Assembly: GCF_025290835.2 (NCBI RefSeq)
Contig: NZ_JAOCQD020000001.1
Span: 310,001-374,000, forward strand
Direction: 5' to 3'
From: Aquabacterium sp. OR-4
GTDB lineage: Bacteria > Pseudomonadota > Gammaproteobacteria > Burkholderiales > Burkholderiaceae_C
DNA length: 64,000 bases
Below are positions 1 through 9,564 of the stretch, piece after piece. The position numbers were made by a program, and so were the translations under genes. How positions within the stretch are numbered: the first letter of the stretch is position 1; the number at the start of each line of letters is the position of its first letter. The notes below the pieces were generated by a model. It did not search any database. It was given only the letters and a program-made list of their open reading frames with translations, and had not been told where the DNA came from.

Positions 1-192
1 GAGGTGCGCGCGCGGCGCAGCGCTGGCCACGGCGGCGCGGCGGCCAGCGTGGGCCATGGCAAGCAGCAGCGCATCGTGCGGGCCGCCCAGCACTACCTGC
101 TGCGCTTTGACCGCCTGCCGCCGTGCCGCTTTGATGTGGTGGCCATCGACGGCGGCGAGATCGCCTGGCTGCGCGGCGCCTTCGAGGCCTGA
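1..192 (+). CDS. yraN: YraN (UPF0102) family protein, C-terminal part
   Basis: Only the last 63 residues are present; the gene starts before the window. The fragment carries the typical YraN ending: a K-Q-R-I-V-R-A stretch, then [11 protein letters not shown] and a final E-W-L-R-G-A-F-type tail (here A-W-L-R-G-A-F). YraN proteins have a restriction-endonuclease-like fold and are often annotated as putative nucleases; their real role is not settled. The next genes are diaA and dolP, which is the E. coli lpoA-yraN-diaA-dolP order and supports the call. Confidence 0.85.
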   Translation, partial: EVRARRSAGHGGAAASVGHGKQQRIVRAAQHYLLRFDRLPPCRFDVVAIDGGEIAWLRGAFEA

Positions 193-270
193 ACCAGTTC
201 GGTGCGCGCGCGGCGCGGCTTGACCGGGCGGCAACGGCCGCGACACCCCGGGCACTTATCATCGCGCACC

Positions 271-867
271 ATGCTTGAGCAGCGAATCCAGCAGCATTTC
301 TTCGAGAGTGCCGACCTGCAATACCAGGCCGCCGAGGCGCTGGGCCGGCCGATCGCCGAGGCCGCGCAGGCCCTGGTGGCCGGCCTCACCGCTGGCGGCC
401 GCGTGCTGCTGGCCGGCCTGGGGCCTTGCGCCGCACTGGCCCAGATGGGCGCGGCGGCCCTCACCGGCCGCTTCGAGCGCGACCGCCCGGGCCTGGCCGC
501 GCTGGCGCTGGGCGCCGATGCCGTGGCCCTGGCCAGCCTGGCGGCCGACGGCGGGTTGGATGGCGTGCTGGCGCGCCAGATCGACACCCTGGGCCAGCCC
601 GGCGATCTGCTGCTGCTGATCGACCCCGAGGGCGACGCGCCGGCCCTGCTGGCCGCCGCCGCCGCTGCCCAGGGCAAGGACATGACCGTGATCGCGCTCA
701 CCGGGCGCACCGGCGGCGCGCTGCGTGGCCTGCTGGGCGAAACCGATGTGCTGGTGGCCGTGCCGCACGAGCGCCGCGCGCGCGTGCTCGAGGTGCAGCT
801 GCTGCTGCTGCACTGCCTGTGCGACGCGATCGATCTGCAATTGTTGGGTGAACAGGATTCCGCATGA
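271..867 (+). CDS. diaA: DiaA-like SIS-domain protein
   Basis: A 198-residue single SIS-domain protein. I chose the ATG at 271 over an upstream start at 202 because it gives the usual DiaA/GmhA length and N-terminus (M-L-E-Q-R-I-Q-Q-H-F). In E. coli DiaA binds DnaA and times replication initiation, while the related GmhA makes heptose for LPS. The sugar-phosphate loop is degenerate here: G-P-C-A-A-L-A-Q-M replaces the GNGGSA-type sequence, and the metal-binding histidine of GmhA is absent, so an isomerase role is unlikely. Its position between yraN and dolP fits DiaA. The stop overlaps the dolP start (ATGA), indicating translational coupling. The DnaA-binding role here is inferred from homology and order only. 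Confidence 0.75.
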   Translation: MLEQRIQQHFFESADLQYQAAEALGRPIAEAAQALVAGLTAGGRVLLAGLGPCAALAQMGAAALTGRFERDRPGLAALALGADAVALASLAADGGLDGVLARQIDTLGQPGDLLLLIDPEGDAPALLAAAAAAQGKDMTVIALTGRTGGALRGLLGETDVLVAVPHERRARVLEVQLLLLHCLCDAIDLQLLGEQDSA

Positions 868-1508
868 CCCGTCGTTTTTCGCCCCTTCCGCGCAGCCTGC
901 GCTCCCCTGCCGTGCTGGCCGCCCTGGTGGGCGCCTTGCTGGCCGGCGGCTGCGCCGCGCCGCTGGTGGTGGGCGGCGCCATGGTGGGCACCGCGCTGTC
1001 GGTGACCGACCGCCGCACCACCGGCGCGCAACTGGAAGACCAGGCCATCGAGCTGAAGACCATCAGCCGGGTGCGCGAGGCCGTCGCCGACCGCGGCCAC
1101 GTCAACACCACCAGCTACAACCGCAGCGTGCTGATCACCGGCGAGGTGCCCAGCGAGGCCGACCGCCAGGCGGTGGAGCAGGCCATCGCCCGCATCGAGA
1201 ACGTGCGCAGCACGGTCAACGAGCTGGCCCTGGCGGGCAACAGCTCGCTGGGCTCGCGCACCAACGACGGCGTGCTGACCAGCAAGGTGAAGGCCACCTT
1301 CATCGACGCCAAGGACCTGCAGTCCAACGCCATCAAGGTGACCACCGAGCGCGGCACGGCCTACCTGATGGGCATCGTCACCGAGCGCGAGGCCGCCCGC
1401 GCCACCGAGCTGGCCCGCTCGGTGGGCGGCGTGACCAAGGTGGTGCGCGTGTTCGAGGTGATCAGCGAGGCCGAGCTGGCCCAGCTGCAGCCACCCGCAA
1501 AAAAGTAA
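864..1508 (+). CDS. dolP: BON-domain outer-membrane lipoprotein (DolP/YraP-like)
   Basis: A 214-residue lipoprotein. The N-terminus has a basic start, a hydrophobic stretch and the lipobox L-A-G-G-C, so the mature protein starts at a lipidated Cys near residue 30. Two BON domains follow, about residues 67-135 and 145-205, each with the typical V-x-I-T-G-E-V or A-Y-L-M-G-I-V strand. In E. coli DolP is an outer-membrane lipoprotein that supports envelope integrity and the BAM complex. The gene overlaps diaA by four bases and is the last gene of this run, facing the convergent dehydrogenase. Confidence 0.85.
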   Translation: MTRRFSPLPRSLRSPAVLAALVGALLAGGCAAPLVVGGAMVGTALSVTDRRTTGAQLEDQAIELKTISRVREAVADRGHVNTTSYNRSVLITGEVPSEADRQAVEQAIARIENVRSTVNELALAGNSSLGSRTNDGVLTSKVKATFIDAKDLQSNAIKVTTERGTAYLMGIVTEREAARATELARSVGGVTKVVRVFEVISEAELAQLQPPAKK

Positions 1509-1561
1509 GCAGACAGCGGTCCAGCCCAGTGCTCGCCGCGGACCCGGCATGGCCGGTCCGC

Positions 1562-1613
1562 CATCGACCGCCCCCTTGACGGGGAGGTGGCGAGGCCGCT
1601 TCGGGGGGGGGGC
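1562..1613. terminator. G/C-rich hairpin region between convergent genes
   Basis: A short C-run/G-run stretch (CCCCC then GGGGAGG, later a G9 run) lies between the ends of dolP and the convergent dehydrogenase and could fold on either strand. There is no clear T tract, so an intrinsic terminator is only a guess from position. Confidence 0.3.
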
Positions 1614-2504
1614 CTACTTCAACCGCTTGATCAGGCTGCTGGTGTCCCAGCGGTGGCCGCCCAGGCCCTGCACGTCGCCGTAGAACTGGTCGACCAGGGC
1701 GGTCACCGGCACGCGTGCGCCGTTGCGGCGGGCCTCGTCGAGCACCAGGCCGAGGTCCTTGCGCATCCAGTCGACGGCAAAGCCGAAGTCGAACTGGTCG
1801 TTGACCATGGTCTTGCCGCGGTTGTCCATCTGCCAGCTCTGGGCCGCACCCTTGCCGATGACCTCGAGCACCTGGTGCATGTCGAGCCCGGCCTTCTGGC
1901 CAAAGGCGATGGCCTCGGCCAGGCCCTGCACCAGGCCGGCAATGCAGATCTGGTTGACCATCTTGGCCAGCTGGCCGGCGCCGCTGTCGCCCACCCGGGT
2001 GACGGCACGCGAAAACGCCATGGCCACCGGCTGCATGGCCGCAAAGGCCGTGGCATCGCCGCCGCACATCACGGTGAGCAGGCCGTTCACCGCGCCGGCC
2101 TGGCCGCCCGACACCGGTGCGTCGATGAACTGCAGCCCGGCCGCCAGCGCGGCGGCGGCCAGCTCGCGCGCCACCTCGGCCGAGGCGGTGGTGTGGTCGA
2201 CGAACACCGCAGCCGGCGCCATGCCGGCCAGGGCGCCGTCCGGCCCCAGCAGCACCGAGCGCAGGTCGTCGTCGTTGCCGACGCAGGCGAACACGAAGTC
2301 GGCGCCGGCCACCGCCTCGCGCGGCGTGGCGGCGCAGGCGCCACCGTGTTCGGCCACCCAGGCCCGGGCCTTGGCGGCGGTGCGGTTGTAGACCGTGACC
2401 TGATGCCCGGCGCGCGCCAGGTGCCCGGCCATCGGCCCGCCCATCACGCCCAGGCCCAGAAACGCCACCCGGCGCGAAGCAATCGGTTCGTAGGTCTTGG
2501 TCAT
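1614..2504 (-). CDS. NAD(P)-dependent beta-hydroxyacid dehydrogenase (3-hydroxyisobutyrate dehydrogenase / tartronate semialdehyde reductase family)
   Basis: A 296-residue protein starting at the ATG at 2504 (an upstream TTG is less likely). The N-terminal Rossmann motif is G-L-G-V-M-G-G-P-M-A, followed by the substrate-binding D-A-P-V-S-G-G motif and the catalytic region G-A-G-Q-L-A-K-M-V-N-Q, where the Lys is the general acid. The family includes 3-hydroxyisobutyrate dehydrogenase, GarR-type 2-hydroxy-3-oxopropionate reductase and glyoxylate/succinic semialdehyde reductases; the sequence alone does not decide the substrate. It is a single gene, convergent with dolP and separated from upstream pilU by a repeat-bearing intergenic stretch. 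Confidence 0.85.
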   Translation of the reverse strand: MTKTYEPIASRRVAFLGLGVMGGPMAGHLARAGHQVTVYNRTAAKARAWVAEHGGACAATPREAVAGADFVFACVGNDDDLRSVLLGPDGALAGMAPAAVFVDHTTASAEVARELAAAALAAGLQFIDAPVSGGQAGAVNGLLTVMCGGDATAFAAMQPVAMAFSRAVTRVGDSGAGQLAKMVNQICIAGLVQGLAEAIAFGQKAGLDMHQVLEVIGKGAAQSWQMDNRGKTMVNDQFDFGFAVDWMRKDLGLVLDEARRNGARVPVTALVDQFYGDVQGLGGHRWDTSSLIKRLK

Positions 2505-2875
2505 GGCGATCAGCGAGCGAGTTGGCAACGCGGCGCATTGTCACGCCGGCCCGCCCCTCACCAGCCTGCACAAACGCCATCGGCCCGCCAAAGCACGCAG
2601 ACCAACGCAGGCCACGACCCGTCCCCGGCGGGACAGGCTGCCAAAGGCAGCCAGGCAAACGCATGACGCGGTGTGGCGCTTGCCCCCGGAGGGGACAGGC
2701 TGCCAAAGGCAGCCAGGGGAACGCATGGTGCGGTGCCGGCGCATTCCCCCCGGAGGGGACAGGCTGCCAAAGGCAGCCAGGGGAGCGCGCCGGTGTCGGA
2801 AGGGCCGGGCGAGGACGGGTTGCCCGGCCTCGTCCGGTAGCCCCCTCGGGGGGCCGGCGCCAGGCGCCGGGGGGC
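2505..2875. other. 371-bp intergenic stretch with repeats, no gene seen
   Basis: It separates the end of pilU from the start of the dehydrogenase, both on the minus strand. It holds three copies of a hairpin-bearing repeat (2623-2790) and a G/C hairpin at the pilU end. All open frames here are repeat translations with no recognisable protein. The dehydrogenase promoter should lie within it, but I cannot point to convincing -35/-10 boxes. Confidence 0.6.
2623..2790. repeat. Three tandem copies of a hairpin-containing intergenic repeat
   Basis: Each copy contains the same perfect hairpin: GGCTGCC, loop AAA, GGCAGCC. The hairpins are at 2636-2652, 2698-2714 and 2762-2778, spaced 62 and 64 bp. 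Copies are preceded by a CCCCGG(A/C)GGGGACA-like block and followed by CAGG(G/C)(G/A)A. Conserved arms with variable spacers are REP-like behaviour rather than simple slippage. They lie on the transcript after pilU. Confidence 0.8.
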
Positions 2876-2876
2876 T
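2839..2876 (-). terminator. Candidate hairpin after pilU
   Basis: Directly after the pilU stop lies a 7-bp perfect stem CCGGCGC / GCGCCGG with loop CAG (2854-2870), nested in outer AGCCCC / GGGGCT arms. There is no run of T after it on the minus strand, so it may be a transcript-end or stabilising hairpin rather than a classical terminator. Confidence 0.35.
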
Positions 2877-4012
2877 CAAACGATCGTGAAATGCTCCGTG
2901 CCCGCCGAGAGGTCGCGGCTGCGCGCCCGGTTGCTGTGCAGCTTGACCTGCAGGCGCAGGTCGTTCACCGAGTCGGCGTTGCGCAGCGCGTCTTCGTAGC
3001 TCACCTCACCGGCCTCGTACAGATCGAACAGCGCCTGGTCGAAGGTCTGCATGCCCAGTTCGCGGCTGCGCTTCATCAGATCCTTGATCTCGGCCACCTC
3101 GCCCTTGAAGATCAGGTCGCCGATCAGCGGCGTGTTCAGCAGGATCTCCACCGCCGCGATGCGGCCCTTGCCTTCCTCGCGCGGCAGCAGGCGTTGCGAC
3201 ACCAGGGCCTTGAGGTTCAGCGACAGATCCATCAGCAGCTGCTGGCGCCGCTCTTCGGGAAAGAAGTTGATGATGCGGTCGAGCGCCTGGTTCGACGAGT
3301 TGGCGTGCAGCGTGGCCAGGCACAGGTGGCCGGTCTCGGCAAAGGCCACCGCATGCTCCATGGTCTCGCGGTCGCGGATCTCGCCCATCATGATCACGTC
3401 GGGCGCCTGGCGCAGCGTGTTCTTCAGCGCCTGCTCCCAGCCGTCGGTGTCGATGCCCACCTCGCGCTGGGTGACGATGCAGTTCTTGTGCGCATGCACG
3501 AACTCCACCGGGTCTTCCACGGTGATGATGTGGCCGTAGCTGTTCTCGTTGCGCCAGTCGATCATGGCCGCCAGCGAGGTGCTCTTGCCCGAGCCGGTGG
3601 CCCCCACCATGATCACCAGGCCGCGCTTGCTGGTGGCCACCTCCTTGAGCACCGGCGGCAGGTTCAGGCTGTCGATGGTGGGCAGCACCTGCGGGATGGT
3701 GCGCATCACCATGCCCACATGGCCCTGCTGCATGAAGGCATTGACGCGAAAGCGCCCGATGCCATGCGGCGCGATGGCGAAGTTGCACTCCTTGGTGCGC
3801 TCGAACTCGGTGGCCTGGCGCTCGTTCATCACGGCGCGCGCCAGCACCAGGGTGTGCTGGCCGGTGAGCGGCTGCGGCGACACGCGGGTGACCTTGCCGT
3901 CCACCTTGATGGCGGGCGGAAAGTCGGCGGTGAGAAACAGATCCGAACCGCCGCGCGTGCTCATCAGGCGCAGCAGGTCGTTGACGAATTTCGAGGCTTG
4001 TTCGCGTTCCAC
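2876..4012 (-). CDS. pilU: PilU, type IV pilus retraction ATPase paralogue
   Basis: A 378-residue PilT/PilU-family secretion ATPase. The Walker A motif G-A-T-G-S-G-K-S-T is at residues 137-145. It is followed by the Asp box (I-T-V-E-D-P-V-E-F), Walker B region (D-V-I-M-M-G-E-I-R-D) and His box (H-L-C-L-A-T-L-H-A-N). Compared with the adjacent PilT it has a longer, divergent C-terminus and lacks the A-I-R-N-L-I-R-E retraction motif, which is how PilU is normally told apart. It acts at the cytoplasmic base of the type IV pilus with PilT. The gene starts 55 bp after the pilT stop on the same strand, so the two are probably co-transcribed as pilT-pilU. Confidence 0.93.
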   Translation of the reverse strand: MEREQASKFVNDLLRLMSTRGGSDLFLTADFPPAIKVDGKVTRVSPQPLTGQHTLVLARAVMNERQATEFERTKECNFAIAPHGIGRFRVNAFMQQGHVGMVMRTIPQVLPTIDSLNLPPVLKEVATSKRGLVIMVGATGSGKSTSLAAMIDWRNENSYGHIITVEDPVEFVHAHKNCIVTQREVGIDTDGWEQALKNTLRQAPDVIMMGEIRDRETMEHAVAFAETGHLCLATLHANSSNQALDRIINFFPEERRQQLLMDLSLNLKALVSQRLLPREEGKGRIAAVEILLNTPLIGDLIFKGEVAEIKDLMKRSRELGMQTFDQALFDLYEAGEVSYEDALRNADSVNDLRLQVKLHSNRARSRDLSAGTEHFTIV

Positions 4013-4067
4013 GGCGCCGGACTCCCTGGCTGCTCAATTCGGGCGATTGTCGGGGAATGGCCGAGAT

Positions 4068-5111
<1,044 letters not shown>

Positions 5112-5217
5112 GGTGTTGCCTGGGGTAGGCTCGCGGTGATTTCGTCGCGCCCGCGGCCCCTGTCGATTGGATCGGGATGGGTTGCCCGGGAGCGCGCGCC
5201 GCCCCCTCTGATTGATT

Positions 5218-5982
5218 ATGACCAGCGTTATCGGCAACCTGCAGCAAGTTCAACAACGAATCGCCGCGGCCTGCGCAGCGGCCGGCCGTCCGGTGGACGA
5301 GGTCACACTGCTGGCGGTGAGCAAGACCTTCCCGGCCGAGGCGGTGAGCGAGGCCTTTGCCGCCGGCGCGCGCAGCTTCGGCGAAAACTACGTGCAGGAG
5401 GCGCTCGACAAGATCGCCACGCTGGCCGATCTGCGCCGCCAGCTGCAGTGGCACCTGATCGGCCCGCTGCAGAGCAACAAGACGCGGCCGGTGGCCGAGG
5501 CCTTCGACTGGGTGCATTCGGTCGATCGCCTGAAGATCGCCCAGCGCCTGGCCGAGCAGCGCCCGCCGCCGCTGGGGCCGCTGCAGCTGTGCCTGCAGGT
5601 CAACATCAGCGGCGAGGCCAGCAAGAGCGGCGTGTTGCCGGCCGAGGCCGCGGCCCTGGCGCTGGCCGTGACGGCGCTGCCGGCCGAACGGGTGCAGCTG
5701 CGCGGCCTGATGGCCATTCCCGAGCCGGCGGGCGATGCGGCGGCGCAGCGCGCGCCGCACCGCGCGCTGCGCGAGCTGATGGCCGCGGTGAATGCGCAGC
5801 TGCAGCAGGCCGGCCGCGCCAGCCGGCTCGACACGCTGAGCATGGGCATGAGCGCCGACCTCGAGGCCGCGATTGCCGAGGGCGCCACCCTGGTGCGCGT
5901 GGGCACGGCCATCTTCGGCGGCCGCAGCGCACCGCCGCGTGGCGAGCCTTCGCCCTGCAAATGGGGCGGCGCCGGCGCCTGA
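5218..5982 (+). CDS. yggS: YggS/PROSC-family PLP homeostasis protein
   Basis: A 254-residue protein beginning at the ATG at 5218. The PLP-binding lysine is in A-V-S-K-T at residue 36, as in E. coli YggS, and F-G-E-N-Y-V-Q-E, W-H-L-I-G-P-L-Q-S-N-K, S-M-G-M-S and the phosphate-binding R-V-G-T-A-I-F-G motif are all present. Members bind pyridoxal phosphate without enzyme activity and balance vitamin B6 and amino-acid pools. The gene is divergent from pilT; the classical partner proC lies about 6 kb away. Confidence 0.95.
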   Translation: MTSVIGNLQQVQQRIAAACAAAGRPVDEVTLLAVSKTFPAEAVSEAFAAGARSFGENYVQEALDKIATLADLRRQLQWHLIGPLQSNKTRPVAEAFDWVHSVDRLKIAQRLAEQRPPPLGPLQLCLQVNISGEASKSGVLPAEAAALALAVTALPAERVQLRGLMAIPEPAGDAAAQRAPHRALRELMAAVNAQLQQAGRASRLDTLSMGMSADLEAAIAEGATLVRVGTAIFGGRSAPPRGEPSPCKWGGAGA

Positions 5983-6272
5983 GTGGCTGGCATCCGTTTC
6001 GCTGCGGGCTGCCCCGGTGGCCCTGGCGGGGGACGGCGAAGCGTCGCTGCCAGCCCACGCCCGCTGCATTTGCGGCGCAGGCAGCGCACAAAGTCACAGT
6101 CGCTCGGGTGTGAACAAAGGTAACTTCGCCGCGACGCGGACAGTCCCGGTGTGGCCGCGCACGCCCGCCGGGCCCCGGCCGCCCGATGCCGCGCCGATCC
6201 CATGCCGTTTGCCCTGATGCCCGTGATGCCGATCCAGAGCCCCCGGATCCTGTTGCCGCCCGGTCGCCGCGC

Positions 6273-8966
6273 ATGAGCGGCCGGCCGGCGCAGGCCAGCG
6301 CCTGGGCGCGCCTGCATGCGGCGCTGATGCCCGACTACAACCGCGCCGCCACGGCGTACTGGTGGGCGGTGGTGCTGGCGGGCGCGGGCGTGCTGGTGTT
6401 CAACCTGGTGGCGCTGGCGGCGCTGCCGGCGCTGAGCTGGCTGGCCATCGGCCTGGGCGCCGCCTGCGCGGTGCTGGCGGGGCTGTTTCCGGTGCGCATC
6501 CCGGGCACCCGGCAAAGCTTCGTGGCCAGCGAGGTCTGCCTGTTCCTGCTGCTGCTGGCGCTGGGCCCGGCCGCGGCGGCGCTGGCGGCGGGCGCCGAGG
6601 CCCTGGTGGGCTCGTGGCGCACCTCGCGGCGCTGGACCAGCCGCATCCTCAGCCCCGCCGCCGGCATGCTGGCCATGAGCGCCAGCGGCACGCTGCTGCA
6701 GCTGGCGCTGGCCCGCTGGCCGCGCCCCGGTGCGGCCGCTCTGGTGCTGCTGATGCTGGGCGTGGCCGCCGCCTACTTCGTGCTGGGCACGCAGCTGGTG
6801 GCCGCGGTGCCGCGGCTCAAGCGCGGCGAGCCCATGCTGCAGTGGCGCAGCCACCTGGCCGCCTTCCGCTGGGTGGGCGTGGCCTATGCCGGCAGTGCGG
6901 CGGTGTCGGCGCTGCTGCTGCTCACCTACCGGCAGTCGGGCATCGGCGTGCTGATGGCCGTCGTGCCGGTGCTGGGCCTGCTGCTGCTGGCGCTGCATTA
7001 CTACTTTCTGCAGCAGGAGGCCGCCGAGGCCATGCGCGGCGTGGCCGAGCGGGCCGCGGCCGACGCCGCCGGCCACCTGCGCGCACTGCGCGCCAGCGAG
7101 CGGCGCTTTCACAGCGCCTTCACGCAGGCGGCCATCGGCATGGCGCTGCTGGACGGCCAGGGCCGGCTGCAGCAGGTCAACCCGGCCTTGCGCAGCCTGT
7201 TCGGCCTGGGCGAGCAGGAGCCACTGCCCGAAACCCTGCAGCAGCTGGCCCATCCCGAAGATGCCGAGCGCCTGGCGCGGCACCTGGCGGCCACCGCGGC
7301 GCCGGGGCCCGCCGAGCCGGTGGAGGCCACCACCCCGGCCGCGCCTGGCACGCCCGTGGCACCGGACACAGCCGGCGCGGGCCCCAGCTTCCAGGTCGAG
7401 CTGCGCTGCCGCCACCGCGATGGCCGCACGCTGTGGGTGCTGGTGCACGGCGCACCGTTTGCCGAAAGCAGCGCCCGGTCGGACGGGGGGGACGACGAAC
7501 CGCCGGCCCAGGGCGCGGGCGGCGTCAACGGCTTGGCGGCGCCCGGGCCGGACGCCGCCGCGCCGCGGCTGATCGTGCAGCTGCAGGATGTCAGCGCGCG
7601 CCGCCAGGCCGAGGCCGGCCTGCAGCGCCTGGCCTTTCACGACAGCCTGACCGGCCTGCCCAACCGGCGCCAGTTTCTGGAGGTGCTGGACGCCGCGGTG
7701 GCGCGTGCGCGGCGCGACGCGGGGGCCGGCTTTGCGCTGATGTTCGTCGACTTCGACCGCTTCAAGCTGGTCAACGACAGCCTGGGCCACACCGCGGGTG
7801 ACGAGCTGCTGGTGCAGCTGGCGCGCCGCATCCAGGGCCATCTGCGGCCGTCGGACGTGGTGGCGCGCCTGGGCGGCGACGAGTTTGCGCTGCTGCTGCC
7901 ACTGCCGCATGCGGCCGATGCGGCAGTGGCCGAGCATGACGCGCTGCCGCTGGCCGAGCGCCTGCTCGACGCGCTGCGCCGCCCCTTCGAGGTGGCCGGC
8001 CACCGCCTGGCCGCCGGCGCCAGCATCGGCATCACCTTCAGCAGCCAGGGCTATGACACGGCCGAGCAGGCGCTGCGCGATGCCGACACCGCGATGTACG
8101 CCGCCAAGGCCGCCGGCCGCGGGCGCTGGGCGCTGTTCAACGACGGCCAGCATGCGCGCGTGTCGCAGCGCCTGCGCATGGAGCTCGAGCTGCGCCAGGC
8201 GCTCGATGCCGGCGCGCTGCAGCTGGTCTACCAGCCGCAGTTCAACCTGGCCAGCGGGGCGCTCATCGGCTTCGAGGCGCTGCTGCGCTGGCAGCACCCG
8301 GTCGACGGTGCGATCGGCCCGGCGCAGTTCATTCCGGTGGCCGAGGAGTCGGGCCTGATCGCGCCGCTCACCGACTTTGTGCTGCGCCGGGCCTGCGGCC
8401 AGCTGGTGCAGTGGCAGCGCCAGCAGCCCGATTGCGCCGGGCTGGGCATCAGCGTCAACGTGTCGGGCCTGGACGTGGTCAGCCGCAGCCTGCTGGCACG
8501 GGTGCAGCAGGTGCTGGACGACACCGGCCTCGACCCGCGCCGGCTGACGCTGGAGCTGACCGAAGACGCCGTGATGGCCCACCTGGACGCCGCCCAGGCC
8601 AACCTGCAGGCCCTGCGCGCGCTGGGCGTGCAGTTGTCGGTGGACGACTTCGGCACCGGCTACTCCTCGCTCAGCCGCCTGGCCCAGCTGCCGATCGACA
8701 GCCTCAAGATCGACCGCGCCTTCGTGCGCGACATGGCCCGGGGCAGCAACGAGGCGGCGGTGGTGGCGGCCGTGGTGCAGCTGGGCAGTGCGCTGCGCAA
8801 GACCGTGGTGGCCGAGGGCATCGAGACCCCGGACCAGGCCGAGCAGCTGCGCCAGCTGGGCTGCGGCCTGGGCCAGGGCTTCCACCTGGCGCGGCCGCTG
8901 GGCGCCGAGGCCACCACCGCCTGGCTGCGCGGACAGGCCGCCGGCGCGCGCCCGACCCTGCAATAG
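6273..8966 (+). CDS. Membrane-bound PAS-GGDEF-EAL cyclic-di-GMP enzyme
   Basis: About 897 residues from the ATG at 6273; an in-frame ATG at 6186 adds 29 residues lacking hydrophobic character, so the later start is preferred but not proven. The first ~240 residues hold six or seven hydrophobic helices (a MASE-like sensor), followed by a PAS-like segment with a proline/alanine-rich insert. The diguanylate cyclase domain has an intact G-G-D-E-F at residues 534-538 and an R-P-S-D inhibitory I-site five residues before it. The phosphodiesterase domain has E-A-L at 668-670, the L-E-L-T-E-D, D-D-F-G-T-G-Y-S and K-I-D-R motifs and A-E-G-I-E-T. Both halves look catalytically competent; which dominates cannot be told. 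It stands alone on its strand. Confidence 0.92.
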   Translation: MSGRPAQASAWARLHAALMPDYNRAATAYWWAVVLAGAGVLVFNLVALAALPALSWLAIGLGAACAVLAGLFPVRIPGTRQSFVASEVCLFLLLLALGPAAAALAAGAEALVGSWRTSRRWTSRILSPAAGMLAMSASGTLLQLALARWPRPGAAALVLLMLGVAAAYFVLGTQLVAAVPRLKRGEPMLQWRSHLAAFRWVGVAYAGSAAVSALLLLTYRQSGIGVLMAVVPVLGLLLLALHYYFLQQEAAEAMRGVAERAAADAAGHLRALRASERRFHSAFTQAAIGMALLDGQGRLQQVNPALRSLFGLGEQEPLPETLQQLAHPEDAERLARHLAATAAPGPAEPVEATTPAAPGTPVAPDTAGAGPSFQVELRCRHRDGRTLWVLVHGAPFAESSARSDGGDDEPPAQGAGGVNGLAAPGPDAAAPRLIVQLQDVSARRQAEAGLQRLAFHDSLTGLPNRRQFLEVLDAAVARARRDAGAGFALMFVDFDRFKLVNDSLGHTAGDELLVQLARRIQGHLRPSDVVARLGGDEFALLLPLPHAADAAVAEHDALPLAERLLDALRRPFEVAGHRLAAGASIGITFSSQGYDTAEQALRDADTAMYAAKAAGRGRWALFNDGQHARVSQRLRMELELRQALDAGALQLVYQPQFNLASGALIGFEALLRWQHPVDGAIGPAQFIPVAEESGLIAPLTDFVLRRACGQLVQWQRQQPDCAGLGISVNVSGLDVVSRSLLARVQQVLDDTGLDPRRLTLELTEDAVMAHLDAAQANLQALRALGVQLSVDDFGTGYSSLSRLAQLPIDSLKIDRAFVRDMARGSNEAAVVAAVVQLGSALRKTVVAEGIETPDQAEQLRQLGCGLGQGFHLARPLGAEATTAWLRGQAAGARPTLQ

Positions 8967-9019
8967 CCGGGCTCTGCGCGGGGCGCGCCGCCGGGCAGCG
9001 CCGCCGCCGGCGGCGGCGG

Positions 9020-9511
9020 CTAGATCGGCAGCAGCGTGGTGTGCTTGACCTCTTCCATCACCGCATAGGTGCGGGTCTCGCGCACGCCGGGCAGGGTCCA
9101 GATCACCGTGCCGATGAACTCGCGGTAATGCGCCATGTCGGCCACGCGGGTCTTGAGCAGGTAGTCGAAGCCACCGGCCACCAGGTGGCATTCCAGGATC
9201 TCGGGGCGCACCTGCACCGCGGCGCGGAAGTTGTCCATCACGTCGTGCACCGTGCGGTCGAGCAGCACCTCCACGAACACCAGCAGCCCGGCGCCCAGCT
9301 TGGCCGGGTTCAACCGCGCCTCGTAGCCCAGGATGTAGCCCTCGCGCGTGAGGCGCTTGACCCGCTCGAGCACCGCGGTGGGCGACAGGTGCACCGCCTC
9401 GGCCAGCTTGAGGTTGCTGATGCGGCCATCGGTCTGCAGCTGGCGCAGGATGCGCAGGTCGATCTTGTCGAGGTGGCGCTCGGGGGCGCTGTCGTCGTCG
9501 GCGGTCGCCAT
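9020..9511 (-). CDS. Lrp/AsnC-family transcriptional regulator
   Basis: A 163-residue protein from the ATG at 9511. The N-terminal winged helix-turn-helix reads D-L-R-I-L-R-Q-L-Q-T-D-G-R-I-S-N-L-K-L-A, then L-S-P-T-A-V-L-E-R-V-K-R-L. The C-terminal RAM (ligand-sensing) domain ends with the usual V-R-E-T-R-T-Y-A-V-M-E-E-V-K. Its length matches Lrp. It follows the Bug gene by 53 bp and gdhA further upstream on the same strand, so amino-acid-dependent control of glutamate dehydrogenase is a reasonable but unproven idea. Confidence 0.93.
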   Translation of the reverse strand: MATADDDSAPERHLDKIDLRILRQLQTDGRISNLKLAEAVHLSPTAVLERVKRLTREGYILGYEARLNPAKLGAGLLVFVEVLLDRTVHDVMDNFRAAVQVRPEILECHLVAGGFDYLLKTRVADMAHYREFIGTVIWTLPGVRETRTYAVMEEVKHTTLLPI

Positions 9512-9564
9512 GGGCGGTTCGGGCTGGGGGTGGTTCGGCGCCGGGCTGCCGCTGCGGCGGCGGT

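Noticed and set aside
271..867. GmhA phosphoheptose isomerase
   Set aside because: The catalytic/metal histidine and the GNGGSA loop are missing, and the gene order is that of yraN-diaA-dolP.
2623..2790. Possible short CRISPR array
   Set aside because: Only three copies, the repeats are palindromic hairpins with partly conserved spacers, and no cas genes are present.
5983..6272. Possible small gene between yggS and the GGDEF-EAL gene
   Set aside because: The frames here are continuations or shadows with no ribosome-binding site or recognisable protein; I see nothing definite in this 290-bp gap.
5388..9191. 1,267-codon open frame on the minus strand
   Set aside because: It runs opposite yggS and the GGDEF-EAL gene and is low-complexity; typical of very GC-rich DNA.
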